NCBI GenBank assembly: GCA_032111745.1
Contig: JAULUH010000580.1
Location: 1-19,202, forward strand
Source: JAULUH01 sp032111745
Lineage (GTDB): Bacteria > Chloroflexota > Anaerolineae > JAAEKA01
DNA length: 19,202 nucleotides
Direction of reading: 5' to 3'
The notes beneath the pieces are model-generated. The model was not told the origin of the DNA and ran no database searches. It saw nothing but the letters and a program-made list of their open reading frames with translations. Made by a program: the position numbers and the translations under genes. Shown here in pieces: positions 1 to 7,249 of this stretch. Numbering within the stretch: position 1 is the first letter of the stretch; each line of letters begins with the position of its first letter.

Positions 1-107
1 TCGCCGACCTGCTGCAGGGCAAGATCACGGTGCAGCAAGCTCTCGACATCGCCCAGCGTAACTGGGAAGAGAGCTTCGAGATTCCGGAAGAGGTCATGAA
101 CGGTTAG
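1..107 (+). CDS. Sugar ABC transporter substrate-binding protein, C-terminal end (partial)
   Basis: The frame starting at base 3 is open from the window edge and encodes 34 residues before a TAG stop at 105-107. It ends ...QALDIAQRNWEESFE..., the amphipathic C-terminal helix usual for extracellular solute-binding proteins of family 1 (a 'QAL..AQ..W' ending). The gene lies directly upstream of two carbohydrate permeases in the order binding protein, MalF-like, MalG-like, the standard order for this transporter class. The product would be a secreted lipoprotein or periplasmic protein that delivers sugar to the permeases. The substrate cannot be read from this fragment. The call rests mostly on context plus the short C-terminal signature. 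Confidence 0.7.
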   Translation, partial: ADLLQGKITVQQALDIAQRNWEESFEIPEEVMNG

Positions 108-117
108 TTCCGGTACC

Positions 118-147
118 GGCGATGGGTGGCCTGGGTCGCCCATCGCC
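118..147 (+). promoter_or_regulatory. Intercistronic hairpin after the binding-protein gene
   Basis: A perfect 9-base inverted repeat, GGCGATGGG at 118-126 and CCCATCGCC at 139-147, is separated by a 12-base loop and starts 10 bases after the stop of the binding-protein gene. No T-run follows, so it is not a classical intrinsic terminator. In other sugar ABC operons a stem-loop at this place protects the upstream mRNA and lowers read-through, giving more binding protein than permease. That role here is inference. Confidence 0.55.
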
Positions 148-155
148 TCAAGGTG

Positions 156-218
156 GGATGCCAGGTTTTGCGGCGCGGCCTCCCCGGCAGGAGATCAGAG
201 CCGTGAGACCTGGCATCC
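156..218 (+). repeat. Long-range inverted repeat ahead of the first permease gene
   Basis: A perfect 11-base inverted repeat, GGATGCCAGGT at 156-166 and ACCTGGCATCC at 208-218, encloses a 41-base GC-rich loop. It follows the hairpin at 118-147 and ends 27 bases before the chosen permease start at 246. It could form a second mRNA structure or be a regulator-binding or dispersed repeat element. Function is not known from the sequence. Confidence 0.5.
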
Positions 219-245
219 GGCACGCCCGAAGGGCAGGTGAGGCCA

Positions 246-1202
246 ATGCAATCGGCCGTGGCGCCAGTGACTACTGAGGAACCGACGGTGGTACCTAAGA
301 AGAAGGCGAAGGTGAGTAAGCTGGAGCGGCGGCGCATGATGCGCGACTGGCTCTTCCTCGCGCCACAGCTTACGCTTTTCCTCCTGCTGACCATCGTACC
401 CTTCTTCGTGGCCATCCCGATTCTGTTCACGGACATGGCCCAGTTCAACGATCCGCAGATCAATCCGGTGGGACTGCGCAACTTCACAGCGATCTTCAAC
501 GATCCCAGCGTCCAGCGGGACTATGTCCCGGCCCTGCGCCGGACGCTGGTGTTCGTCGTTCTCAACTACACGACGGTGTACATCTTTGGGCTTTCCCTGG
601 CTCTCCTGATGTACGAGGTGGGCTTTCGGGGCGGCTTCTTCACGGTGGTCTACCTGCCGCTGATGGTATCCGGCCTGGCCGTCGGCTATATGGCGGTCAT
701 GCTATTCAGCCGAGAGACCGGAACGGCCAACCTATTGCTCAAGGAACTGGGCTTGCTTAAGCAGCCGATCGACATCTTTTCGGCGGAGGGGACGGCGTTC
801 ATTCTTCCTGCCCTGGTCGGCTGGCGTTACGCCGGCTATAATATGGCCATCTTCTTGGCTGGCCTGCTGGCGATTCCCAAGGAGACTATCGAGGCGTCCA
901 TCGTGGACGGCGCCAGTTACTGGCAGCGGCTGTGGCGAGTCTATTTTCCGCAGATGCTGCCATCCTTCATCCTGGCGACGACCATGTGCCTGATCGGCTC
1001 GTTTGCGGTCTTCGACGAGCTGGTGGCCATGGGTGCGCTGTACGTCAACCCGGAGGCCAAGCTGCTTAGCATCCTGTTCTTCACCTACGGCTTCCAGGTG
1101 GAGCGGCTGGCGATGGGGATGACCATGGCGGTCGTGACGTTCCTGCCCCTGGTCATTCTGGGCGTCATGCTCCAGCGACTACAGCGGCGGCTGCAATACT
1201 GA
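246..1202 (+). CDS. Carbohydrate ABC transporter permease, MalF/UgpA-like
   Basis: This 318-residue integral membrane protein of the binding-protein-dependent transport family forms half of a sugar import channel with the next gene. A basic cytoplasmic N-terminus (KKKAKVSKLERRR) precedes a first membrane segment near residues 36-57, and about five more hydrophobic segments follow. The EAA loop that contacts the ATPase is clear: IEASIVDGA followed by W..LWRVYFPQMLPS. The ATG at 246 was chosen because a GGTGAGG-type ribosome site lies just upstream; an in-frame GTG at 237 would add three residues. No ATPase gene is present, which is usual where a shared MsmX/UgpC-type ATPase serves several importers. 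Substrate unknown. Confidence 0.93.
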   Translation: MQSAVAPVTTEEPTVVPKKKAKVSKLERRRMMRDWLFLAPQLTLFLLLTIVPFFVAIPILFTDMAQFNDPQINPVGLRNFTAIFNDPSVQRDYVPALRRTLVFVVLNYTTVYIFGLSLALLMYEVGFRGGFFTVVYLPLMVSGLAVGYMAVMLFSRETGTANLLLKELGLLKQPIDIFSAEGTAFILPALVGWRYAGYNMAIFLAGLLAIPKETIEASIVDGASYWQRLWRVYFPQMLPSFILATTMCLIGSFAVFDELVAMGALYVNPEAKLLSILFFTYGFQVERLAMGMTMAVVTFLPLVILGVMLQRLQRRLQY

Positions 1203-1223
1203 GCGCGAGGAGGATGTTCAACC

Positions 1224-2342
1224 ATGGCAGCCAATCCAACAGCTCCCCAGGCCGGGCAGGTGCGACAGGGCAGGCTCAACACCAGGGCCAGGAAGCGGGT
1301 GGTGCGCGTGTTTGCCCTGGTGATCATGTTGGTGTACACCCTGATCACGCTCTTCCCATTCTACACGCTGTTCATCCGCTCTTTTGTCAGCACCAAGGAT
1401 TCCGCCGACCTGCATCTATGGATTCCCGAGGCCAGCGAGGTCAACCTGGATGCCCAGGTGGGGAACCTGGCGGTGTTCTACGACCTGGACCTGGCCGACC
1501 TGAAGGAAGAGCTGGGCATTCCGCCGACCGAGTTCCTGATGGCGCGCACCTCGCTGCGGCAGATCAGCGAGACCTATAACATCCCTGAGGAGCGGATCAG
1601 GAGCTTCTTTGAAGGGTTTTACACGTTCAACGGCTGGAAGACCTTGCTGACGGGCGATCTCTATGGGACGACGTTCTGGGGTGCCCTGGCGCGCACCCTG
1701 CTGGTGACGGGCGTCAGCCTGGTGTTGGGCATCATCCTCTCGATCTTCACGGGCTACGGCTTGAAAGGGCTGCAGCGCCGGGATCAGATGTTCGTTTTCA
1801 ATCTCTATTTGCTGCAGATGGTCATTCCAGCCATGTTGATCCTGCTGCCGCAGTTCCTGATCATCCAGAACTTCTTCAAGCTCTTTCCCGGCTATGGCGA
1901 GCCGGGCGCCATGCGCTGGGGCCTGCAGCTCTTCTCCATCGTCCTGATCAACATCAAAGGCACGGCCCTCTCGACCATGATCTTCACGGCGGCCATCAGC
2001 GGCATCCCGCGAGAGCTGGAGGAATCGGCCGAGATCGACGGAGCCACCAGCCTGCAGTACATCCGCTATATCATGTTGCCCCTGCTGACCGTGCCCATCG
2101 TCAGCTTTATCGTCATCATGCTCCCCCTGGTGTATAATCAGTTCCTGGAGCCGTACGTCTATCTCGATCCGGCCAACTCGACCCTGCTGCCGTTCACCCA
2201 GAGCGCCGTGGGCCAATTCTCGACCAACTTCCAGCTCATCTACTCCGCCATCTTCGCCTCGGTTGTTCCCCTGGTGCTGGTGTACCTGCTGTTCCGCAAG
2301 TTCTTCGTGCAGGGCGTGATGGCCGGGGCGATCAAGGGTTAG
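1224..2342 (+). CDS. Carbohydrate ABC transporter permease, MalG/UgpE-like, with inserted extracytoplasmic segment
   Basis: Second channel subunit, 372 residues, against roughly 270-300 usual for the family. AGGAGG at 1208-1213 lies 10 bases before the ATG. Membrane segment 1 spans about residues 28-50. The EAA loop is at about 264-286 (ELEESAEIDGA followed by IRYIMLP). The extra length falls between segment 1 and segment 2, about residues 58-150, so it should face outside. It holds two similar short units ending in 'LGIPPTE' and 'YNIPEER', like the small helical repeats seen in some other membrane proteins. The gene starts 21 bases after the first permease and stops 3 bases before the chaperonin-like gene, so all three are probably one transcript. 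What the insert binds is unknown. Confidence 0.92.
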   Translation: MAANPTAPQAGQVRQGRLNTRARKRVVRVFALVIMLVYTLITLFPFYTLFIRSFVSTKDSADLHLWIPEASEVNLDAQVGNLAVFYDLDLADLKEELGIPPTEFLMARTSLRQISETYNIPEERIRSFFEGFYTFNGWKTLLTGDLYGTTFWGALARTLLVTGVSLVLGIILSIFTGYGLKGLQRRDQMFVFNLYLLQMVIPAMLILLPQFLIIQNFFKLFPGYGEPGAMRWGLQLFSIVLINIKGTALSTMIFTAAISGIPRELEESAEIDGATSLQYIRYIMLPLLTVPIVSFIVIMLPLVYNQFLEPYVYLDPANSTLLPFTQSAVGQFSTNFQLIYSAIFASVVPLVLVYLLFRKFFVQGVMAGAIKG

Positions 2343-2345
2343 ACC

Positions 2346-4001
2346 ATGCGCCAGCGCGGCCGCCAACCACAACGGGTTGTGTTCCAACCGCGGACCTACC
2401 GCGGCTTCCAACGGGGTGCCAACCAAGTGATCGACGCCATCCGGCCGACGCTGGGGCCGCGGCCGCGAGTGGTGGCGATCGAGCGGGTCCTGGACGAGCG
2501 GATGCCGGAGCTACTGGACGACGGGGGCACCATTGCCAAGCGCATCATCGCCCTCGGCGACCGGGACGAGGACATCGGGGCGATGTTCGTGCGGGAGTTC
2601 CTCGGCCGGCTGCACGAGCAGGCAGGCGATGGCACGGCGACGGCAGCGGTGCTGTTTCAGGCGGTATACAACGCCGGCCTCCACTACCTGGCCGCGGGGG
2701 GCAACGCCATGCGGCTGCAGAGCTACCTGGAGCAGGGCCTGCAGCTGATCCTCGACCAATTGAGCGCGCTGAGCATCATGGTGACCGGCAAGCGCAACCT
2801 GGCCCGGGTGGCGGAGACGATCTGCTACGATGCGCGGCTGGCCGAGCTATTCGGCGAGGTCTTCGACATCATCGGCGAATTCGGCCGGCTGGAGATACGC
2901 CAGGGCCGCAGCCGCGAGCATCGCCGCGAGTACGTGGAGGGGATGTATTGGGAGCGGGGCCTGATGTCGGCGCGGATGATCGACGACCACAGTCGCCAGC
3001 GCACCGAGCTGGAAAGCCCGGCGATCCTGATCAGCGACCTGGAGATCGACGATCCGGCGCACCTCTTCCCCATCATCGTCACGGCGCGGCAGAACGGTGT
3101 GAGGGACCTGCTGCTGGTGGCGTCCAGGATCAGCGATCGGGCGCTGGGCGTGCTGATGGCCAATCAGAAGCCGGGCGAGTTCCGGGTGGTGGCCGTGACC
3201 ACGCCGGGCTACGGGCAGGAGGCCCAGATGTGGTCGCTGGAGGACCTGGCGCTGCTGACGGGTGGTCGGGCGCTGGTCAAGGCAGCGGGCGACACCTTCG
3301 AGCAGATCAGCGCCCAGGACCTGGGCCGTGCCCGGCGGGCCTGGGCTGACCTGCACAACTTCGGCATCGTCGGCGGCAAAGGGGATGCCCGGGCCCTGCG
3401 CCGCCACATCGCCACGTTGCGGGCAGCCTACGCGCAGAGCGACAACCTGGTGCAGGCCGGCAAGCTGCGGGAGCGCATCGGCAAGCTGCTGGGCGGCTCG
3501 GCGACCCTGTGGATCGGAGCCACCACCGAGCTGGAGATGGAGGCTACCAAGGCGCTGGCCGATCGTACGGCGGCGGCCATGCGCGGGGCCATGATGGAGG
3601 GGGTGGTGCCCGGGGGTGGCGTGGCCTTCCTCTCCTGCCGGCCGGCGCTGCAGGAAAGGCTGCGCCAGAGCACCGGCGATGACGAGCGGGCGGCATTTCA
3701 GATCCTGCTCAAGGCCATGGAGGCGCCTTTGCGCACCATCGTAGCGAACGCCGGCTGCGACGCCAGCGAGGCCATGGCGCAGATCAGGCTGGCCGGCGCT
3801 GGCTATGGATTCGACGTGACCACGGAGCAGGTCGTGGACGTGCGAGAGGCAGGCATCGTCGACGCGGCGGGCGTGATGAAGGGAGCGGCCTTCGTGGCCA
3901 TCTCCAGCGCGGCACTGGCCCTGACCGTGGACGTCATCGTGCACCACAGAGAGCCGGAGCGGGAGTTCCAGCACGAGCCGGCCAGGAGGAAGCGACTATA
4001 G
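2346..4001 (+). CDS. Divergent GroEL/Cpn60-family chaperonin homologue
   Basis: A 551-residue protein with full chaperonin layout. Equatorial signatures include TLGPRPRVV (35-43), DGGTIAK with Asp59 matching GroEL Asp52, and GDGTATA with Asp95 matching GroEL Asp87. The apical start YVEGMYWERGLMS and ELESPAILISD is recognisable, and the C-terminal equatorial motif EGVVPGGGVAF lies at 418-428. Aligned on that last motif, Arg407 falls where GroEL has catalytic Asp398; an Asp (406) sits one place before it. The GGM-rich tail of GroEL is absent and replaced by a charged basic end (ARRKRL). No groES lies beside it. It starts 3 bases after the permease stop, so it belongs to the transport operon. 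It is probably a specialised paralogue, not the housekeeping folding machine; its clients are unknown. Confidence 0.85.
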   Translation: MRQRGRQPQRVVFQPRTYRGFQRGANQVIDAIRPTLGPRPRVVAIERVLDERMPELLDDGGTIAKRIIALGDRDEDIGAMFVREFLGRLHEQAGDGTATAAVLFQAVYNAGLHYLAAGGNAMRLQSYLEQGLQLILDQLSALSIMVTGKRNLARVAETICYDARLAELFGEVFDIIGEFGRLEIRQGRSREHRREYVEGMYWERGLMSARMIDDHSRQRTELESPAILISDLEIDDPAHLFPIIVTARQNGVRDLLLVASRISDRALGVLMANQKPGEFRVVAVTTPGYGQEAQMWSLEDLALLTGGRALVKAAGDTFEQISAQDLGRARRAWADLHNFGIVGGKGDARALRRHIATLRAAYAQSDNLVQAGKLRERIGKLLGGSATLWIGATTELEMEATKALADRTAAAMRGAMMEGVVPGGGVAFLSCRPALQERLRQSTGDDERAAFQILLKAMEAPLRTIVANAGCDASEAMAQIRLAGAGYGFDVTTEQVVDVREAGIVDAAGVMKGAAFVAISSAALALTVDVIVHHREPEREFQHEPARRKRL

Positions 4002-4033
4002 GCGCGCTCGCGGACGGAGCAAGCACTGAGCAC

Positions 4034-4951
4034 ATGGTCCTGGCCCTGGCGGCATCGCCCGCGTTCGCGGCGGACGGGGTGTGCTTTGCCGCGGCCAACA
4101 GCGGGCTCCTGCGGTCGGACGACGGTGGCCGGACCTGGCGCGACGCTTACGCCACGCTGGCGGGGGAAGGCCCCCTGGCAACGCCAGCGGTGGCTCTGTC
4201 GCCCGACTTTCCCACGGACCAGTGCGTGTTTGCGGGCGCGCCCGGGGGCGTTCTGCGCTCGCTGGATGGGGGCCGGTCGTGGCAGATGGCGGCCCTGGCC
4301 GCGCCGCCGCCGTTCGTGACCGCGCTGGCGGTGTCCCCGGCCTTTGCCCGCGACGGCACGCTGTTCGCGGCAACGCTGGAGGATGGGGTGTTCTGCTCTA
4401 CGGACCGGGGAAGCCGCTGGGCGGCGTGGAACTTCGGCCTGCTGGACCTCGGCGTGCTGGCGCTGGCCGTTTCACCGGCATTTGCCGCGGATGAGACCCT
4501 GTTCGCCGCCACCGAGACCGGGCTGTTCCGCAGCACCAACGGCGGGCGGGCCTGGCGGGAGGCCGGTTTGCCCACGGAACTGGCGCCGGTGCTGGCGCTG
4601 GCGATCTCGCCTGGCTTCGCGGAGGATGGCGTGTTGTTCGCCGGCACCGAGGAGCACGGGCTGCTGCGGTCCAGTGATTGGGGCCAGACCTGGGCGGGCG
4701 TGGCGCAGGGCGAGCTTGGCGGAGCCATCCAGGGCATCGTGCTGGCGCCAGATTTTCCCCGGGCGCCTGCCGTGGCGGTGCTGGCGGGGGACGCGCTCTA
4801 CGTCTCACCGGACGGGGGCGAGAGCTGGCTACGGCGGCCGGTGGGTGCCGGCTCGGAGCAGACCGCAACCACCGTGATCGCGCCCCTGGGCCTGGATGCC
4901 GGCGGCCCGCTGCTGGTGGGGTTTGCCGATGGGCAGGTCAGACGGATCTGA
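4034..4951 (+). CDS. Asp-box (BNR/YCF48-like) beta-propeller protein
   Basis: A 305-residue protein made almost wholly of six repeats of about 46 residues. Each pairs a 'SPxFxxD..LFA' strand with an Asp box (S-x-D/N-x-G-x-x-W) at residues 28-35, 76-83, 122-129, 167-174, 213-220 and 258-265. This is the fold of sialidase-like or photosystem-assembly (YCF48-like) propellers. No sialidase catalytic residues were recognised, so it is probably a binding or scaffold protein. The first residues MVLALAASPAFA resemble a signal peptide but match the repeat strand, so export is not proved. The start is uncertain: the frame is open upstream without ATG, GTG or TTG over at least 100 bases, and an AGGAGG at 3984-3989 stands 8 bases before an in-frame ATA at 3998. 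It follows the chaperonin gene closely and may work with it. Confidence 0.8.
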   Translation: MVLALAASPAFAADGVCFAAANSGLLRSDDGGRTWRDAYATLAGEGPLATPAVALSPDFPTDQCVFAGAPGGVLRSLDGGRSWQMAALAAPPPFVTALAVSPAFARDGTLFAATLEDGVFCSTDRGSRWAAWNFGLLDLGVLALAVSPAFAADETLFAATETGLFRSTNGGRAWREAGLPTELAPVLALAISPGFAEDGVLFAGTEEHGLLRSSDWGQTWAGVAQGELGGAIQGIVLAPDFPRAPAVAVLAGDALYVSPDGGESWLRRPVGAGSEQTATTVIAPLGLDAGGPLLVGFADGQVRRI

Positions 4952-4989
4952 CCGGGGAGAGGCTACGCCAGATCGCTCAGGGAGTAGCA

Positions 4990-5088
4990 ATGAGGGGGGC
5001 GCCGGGCGGGGCGCGAGACGGACGGGGGCTGGCCGCGGCCAATGGCGGCCTGCCTTACAGCGATCGGGCACCGGACCGCGTAGGATAG
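4990..5088 (+). CDS. Possible 32-codon small ORF (doubtful)
   Basis: An ATG at 4990 stands 5 bases after an AGGGAG ribosome site (4979-4984), opens 32 codons rich in Gly, Arg and Ala, and stops 4 bases before the next gene. The position and ribosome site would suit a small coupled peptide or translation leader. The composition is also what any GC-rich stretch would give, and I recognise no family. The rest of the 141-base interval between the propeller gene and the next gene shows no T-run terminator. Confidence 0.2.
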   Translation: MRGAPGGARDGRGLAAANGGLPYSDRAPDRVG

Positions 5089-5092
5089 GGGC

Positions 5093-6292
5093 ATGGCTAA
5101 GCTCGAGACCAACACGATCAAGGAGATGGAAGGCTTCACCTGGGTCGAGGGCGAGTTCGAGCCGGGTGAGACACCGGAGCCAGCGCGGCGCCGCGGGAGG
5201 CGCTGGGCGGCGATCCCGGTGCTGCTGGTCCTACTCGGCGTGGCCACCCTGTGGTGGGCACGGTCGGATCAGAGGGAAATCACGGAGCAGGTGAAGGCAC
5301 CGGCCGCGCAGGCTGGCGAAACAGGCCAGGTGGACGCCGCGGTCCTACCCGAGGTGCGAGCCACCGATTTTCGCGGTAGCCTGGCAACGGTCGAAGTGGT
5401 CATCGAGGACCCGGTGACGGAGGCCTATGCGCAGCGCCAGACCTGGTTCTACAGCCGCGGCGGCGACAGCTGGGAGCGGATTGGCGTGGAGGCAGCGCTG
5501 TGGGGCGAACGGCAGGAGAGGCAGACGCAGCACTTCCGCTTCATCTACTACGAGCTGGACCGGGAGGCGGTGGAGCTGCTGGCGGCGGAGGCCGAGAGGC
5601 TCCTGGCCGACTTGTTGGCCGGCCTGGGCATGGAGAGCGCGGGGACGGCGCGGACCTTCGTGGTAGAGGTCGTTCCGGAGTCCTTCCCGGCCCAAGCCGA
5701 GCAGCCCGACTGGATACGGCTGACCTCGCCGCGGCTGCAGATGCTGCATCCCAGCCAGAGCGACCGGGACGCCCTGGCCTGGGAGCTCGGCCACAGGTTG
5801 GCGGCGCAGCTGTTGGGGGAGGCGGGATGGGCAGCGGGGGTGACCTCGCCCAACACGCGCTTCATGCTCAAATGTATGCTGCCACCGGCGATCGCGCAGC
5901 GGTGGGCACCCATGCCCCCCAGGACGCATTACGACAGGGACCAGTACCTGCGGGCCCTGGTGAGCTGGCCGGGTTGGCCAGCGGCCGACATGTCGGACAT
6001 GGGGCGCTGGCCCTCGACGGGGTGGCGCAGGCCGCAGCTGGAGTGCAGCACCTTCGGCGACTTCATCGTCGAGCGCTTTGGTTATGACAAGCTAGGCGAC
6101 CTGGTGCAGGCGGCGCGGCAGACCTACGGGTGGGAGCAGGTCGTCGAGCAGGGTCTGGGCCTTGGGTACGGTGACTTCCTGGGCGCCTGGCGGGCCTTCG
6201 TGGAGGCGCGCACCAGCGACGCTCAGGCGCCGACGACCAGCACCCCCTTCTGGACCCTGGCCGGGTTCGCGGCCAGGTCGGCGAAGACCTGA
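5093..6292 (+). CDS. Membrane-anchored protein with degenerate peptidase MA-like domain
   Basis: A 399-residue protein: a charged cytoplasmic N-terminus, one membrane segment at about 39-57 (IPVLLVLLGVATLWW) after a basic RRRGRR stretch, then a large domain that should be extracytoplasmic. Residues ~118-370 resemble the peptidase MA-like (gluzincin) family seen in Chloroflexota, including the closing pattern FGDFIVERFG ... GYGDFLGAWRAFVEAR. The zinc motif HExxH is replaced by WELGH (230-234), and the usual downstream W..EG motif reads WAAG (246-249), so the first His and probably the Glu ligand are missing; catalysis is unlikely. The last ~23 residues lie beyond the domain and are encoded opposite the convergent dehydrogenase gene. 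It ends the chaperonin-propeller operon. Possibly a substrate-binding pseudoenzyme; function unknown. Confidence 0.7.
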   Translation: MAKLETNTIKEMEGFTWVEGEFEPGETPEPARRRGRRWAAIPVLLVLLGVATLWWARSDQREITEQVKAPAAQAGETGQVDAAVLPEVRATDFRGSLATVEVVIEDPVTEAYAQRQTWFYSRGGDSWERIGVEAALWGERQERQTQHFRFIYYELDREAVELLAAEAERLLADLLAGLGMESAGTARTFVVEVVPESFPAQAEQPDWIRLTSPRLQMLHPSQSDRDALAWELGHRLAAQLLGEAGWAAGVTSPNTRFMLKCMLPPAIAQRWAPMPPRTHYDRDQYLRALVSWPGWPAADMSDMGRWPSTGWRRPQLECSTFGDFIVERFGYDKLGDLVQAARQTYGWEQVVEQGLGLGYGDFLGAWRAFVEARTSDAQAPTTSTPFWTLAGFAARSAKT

Positions 6293-7236
6293 GGCGCGTC
6301 CCAGAGGCTGAATTCGGTGGCGACTGTGGGGTAGGTAATCGATCCGCTGGCCATGAGGGCCAGGGCCTCGGGGAAGCAATCGACCGAGGCGCGGGAGCCG
6401 ACGATGGTCATTTCCTTGCGGGTGAGGTCGAGCCCGGGGAGGGAGATGGTCGCGCCCTTCTTGAGCAGGCCGAGGATGACGATGCGCCCGCCGGCGGCGA
6501 CCAGGTCGACAGTCTGCTCCATGGCCTGGGCATTGCCGGTGGCCTCGACGACGACGGGGAAGCCCTCGCCGTTGGTGCGCTCCAGCGCGTGGGCAAGAAG
6601 GTGTTCGTCAGCCATGAGGGTTTCGGCGCCGAAGGCCCTGGCCGACTCCAGGCGGTCCGGCACCACATCGGTGGCGACCACGCGGGCGCCGCGGGCGCGG
6701 GCGACCTCAATGCAGGCCAGGCCGATGGGGCCGCAGCCGAGGATGAGGACGTCCTCGGCGCCGACCTCCCCGCGGCGGCAAGCCTGCACGCCGATGGCGA
6801 CCGGCTCGGCGAAGGCGGCCCAGGTGAAGTCGAGGCCATGAGGGACCTGATGGATGTGGCTGGCCGGGGCCTTGACGTATTCGGCATAGCCGCCCGGGAT
6901 ATGGACGCCGATGATGGTGAGGTTGGCGCAGCAGTTGGACTTGCCGATGCGGCAGGGGTAGCAGGTGCCGCAGCCGAGGAAGGGCTCGACGACGACCGGG
7001 GTGCCGAGGGCAGGGCCGTCGACGCCGGGGCTGAGCCCAGCGATGAGGCCAGCGATCTCATGGCCACAGATGGCGGGGTAGACGGCGTAGGGGTTCTTGC
7101 CGGTGTAGGCGTACATGTCGCCGGCACAGATGCCGGCCGTCCGCACTTCGACCAGGACCTCGCCAGGGTCGAGCTGGGGCAGGGGCCAGTCGCCGATGGT
7201 GGCGTGGAAGGGTTCGGTGATGATGAAGGCTCGCAT
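6223..7236 (-). CDS. Zinc-dependent MDR alcohol/polyol dehydrogenase
   Basis: A 337-residue medium-chain dehydrogenase of the sorbitol/threonine/L-galactonate dehydrogenase group. Catalytic zinc ligands: Cys37 (AGICAGD), His59-Glu60 (CGHE) and Glu144 (AEPVAIG). Structural zinc: Cys89, 92, 95 and 103. The nucleotide-binding motif GCGPIG is at 167-172, with an Asp after the second strand (ATDVVPDRL) suiting NAD. ATG at 7236 was chosen over an upstream open stretch because AGGAG lies 8 bases before it, the family N-terminus (MRAFIITEP) begins there, and the upstream codons belong to a broken hicA. It likely oxidises a sugar, polyol or sugar acid; exact substrate not readable. Its 3' end overlaps the opposite-strand gene by 70 bases. 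Confidence 0.88.
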   Translation of the reverse strand: MRAFIITEPFHATIGDWPLPQLDPGEVLVEVRTAGICAGDMYAYTGKNPYAVYPAICGHEIAGLIAGLSPGVDGPALGTPVVVEPFLGCGTCYPCRIGKSNCCANLTIIGVHIPGGYAEYVKAPASHIHQVPHGLDFTWAAFAEPVAIGVQACRRGEVGAEDVLILGCGPIGLACIEVARARGARVVATDVVPDRLESARAFGAETLMADEHLLAHALERTNGEGFPVVVEATGNAQAMEQTVDLVAAGGRIVILGLLKKGATISLPGLDLTRKEMTIVGSRASVDCFPEALALMASGSITYPTVATEFSLWDAPQVFADLAANPARVQKGVLVVGA

Positions 7237-7249
7237 GGGTGGATCTCCT

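Noticed and set aside
1416..2426. 336-codon open frame on the minus strand opposite the second permease
   Set aside because: Its product is Gln/His/Asp-rich with no domain, and the plus strand carries a clear permease; an antisense shadow of GC-rich codons.
2847..3974. 375-codon minus-strand frame opposite the chaperonin-like gene
   Set aside because: No family features and repetitive His/Gln/Arg composition; the plus strand has full chaperonin motifs.
4034..4070. Signal peptide at the start of the propeller protein
   Set aside because: The hydrophobic start matches the first strand of the internal repeat seen five more times, so it cannot be taken as an export signal.
5030..5055. Terminator between the propeller and pseudo-peptidase genes
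   Set aside because: A GGCCGC/GCGGCC stem can form but no T-run follows, and such stems are common in GC-rich DNA.
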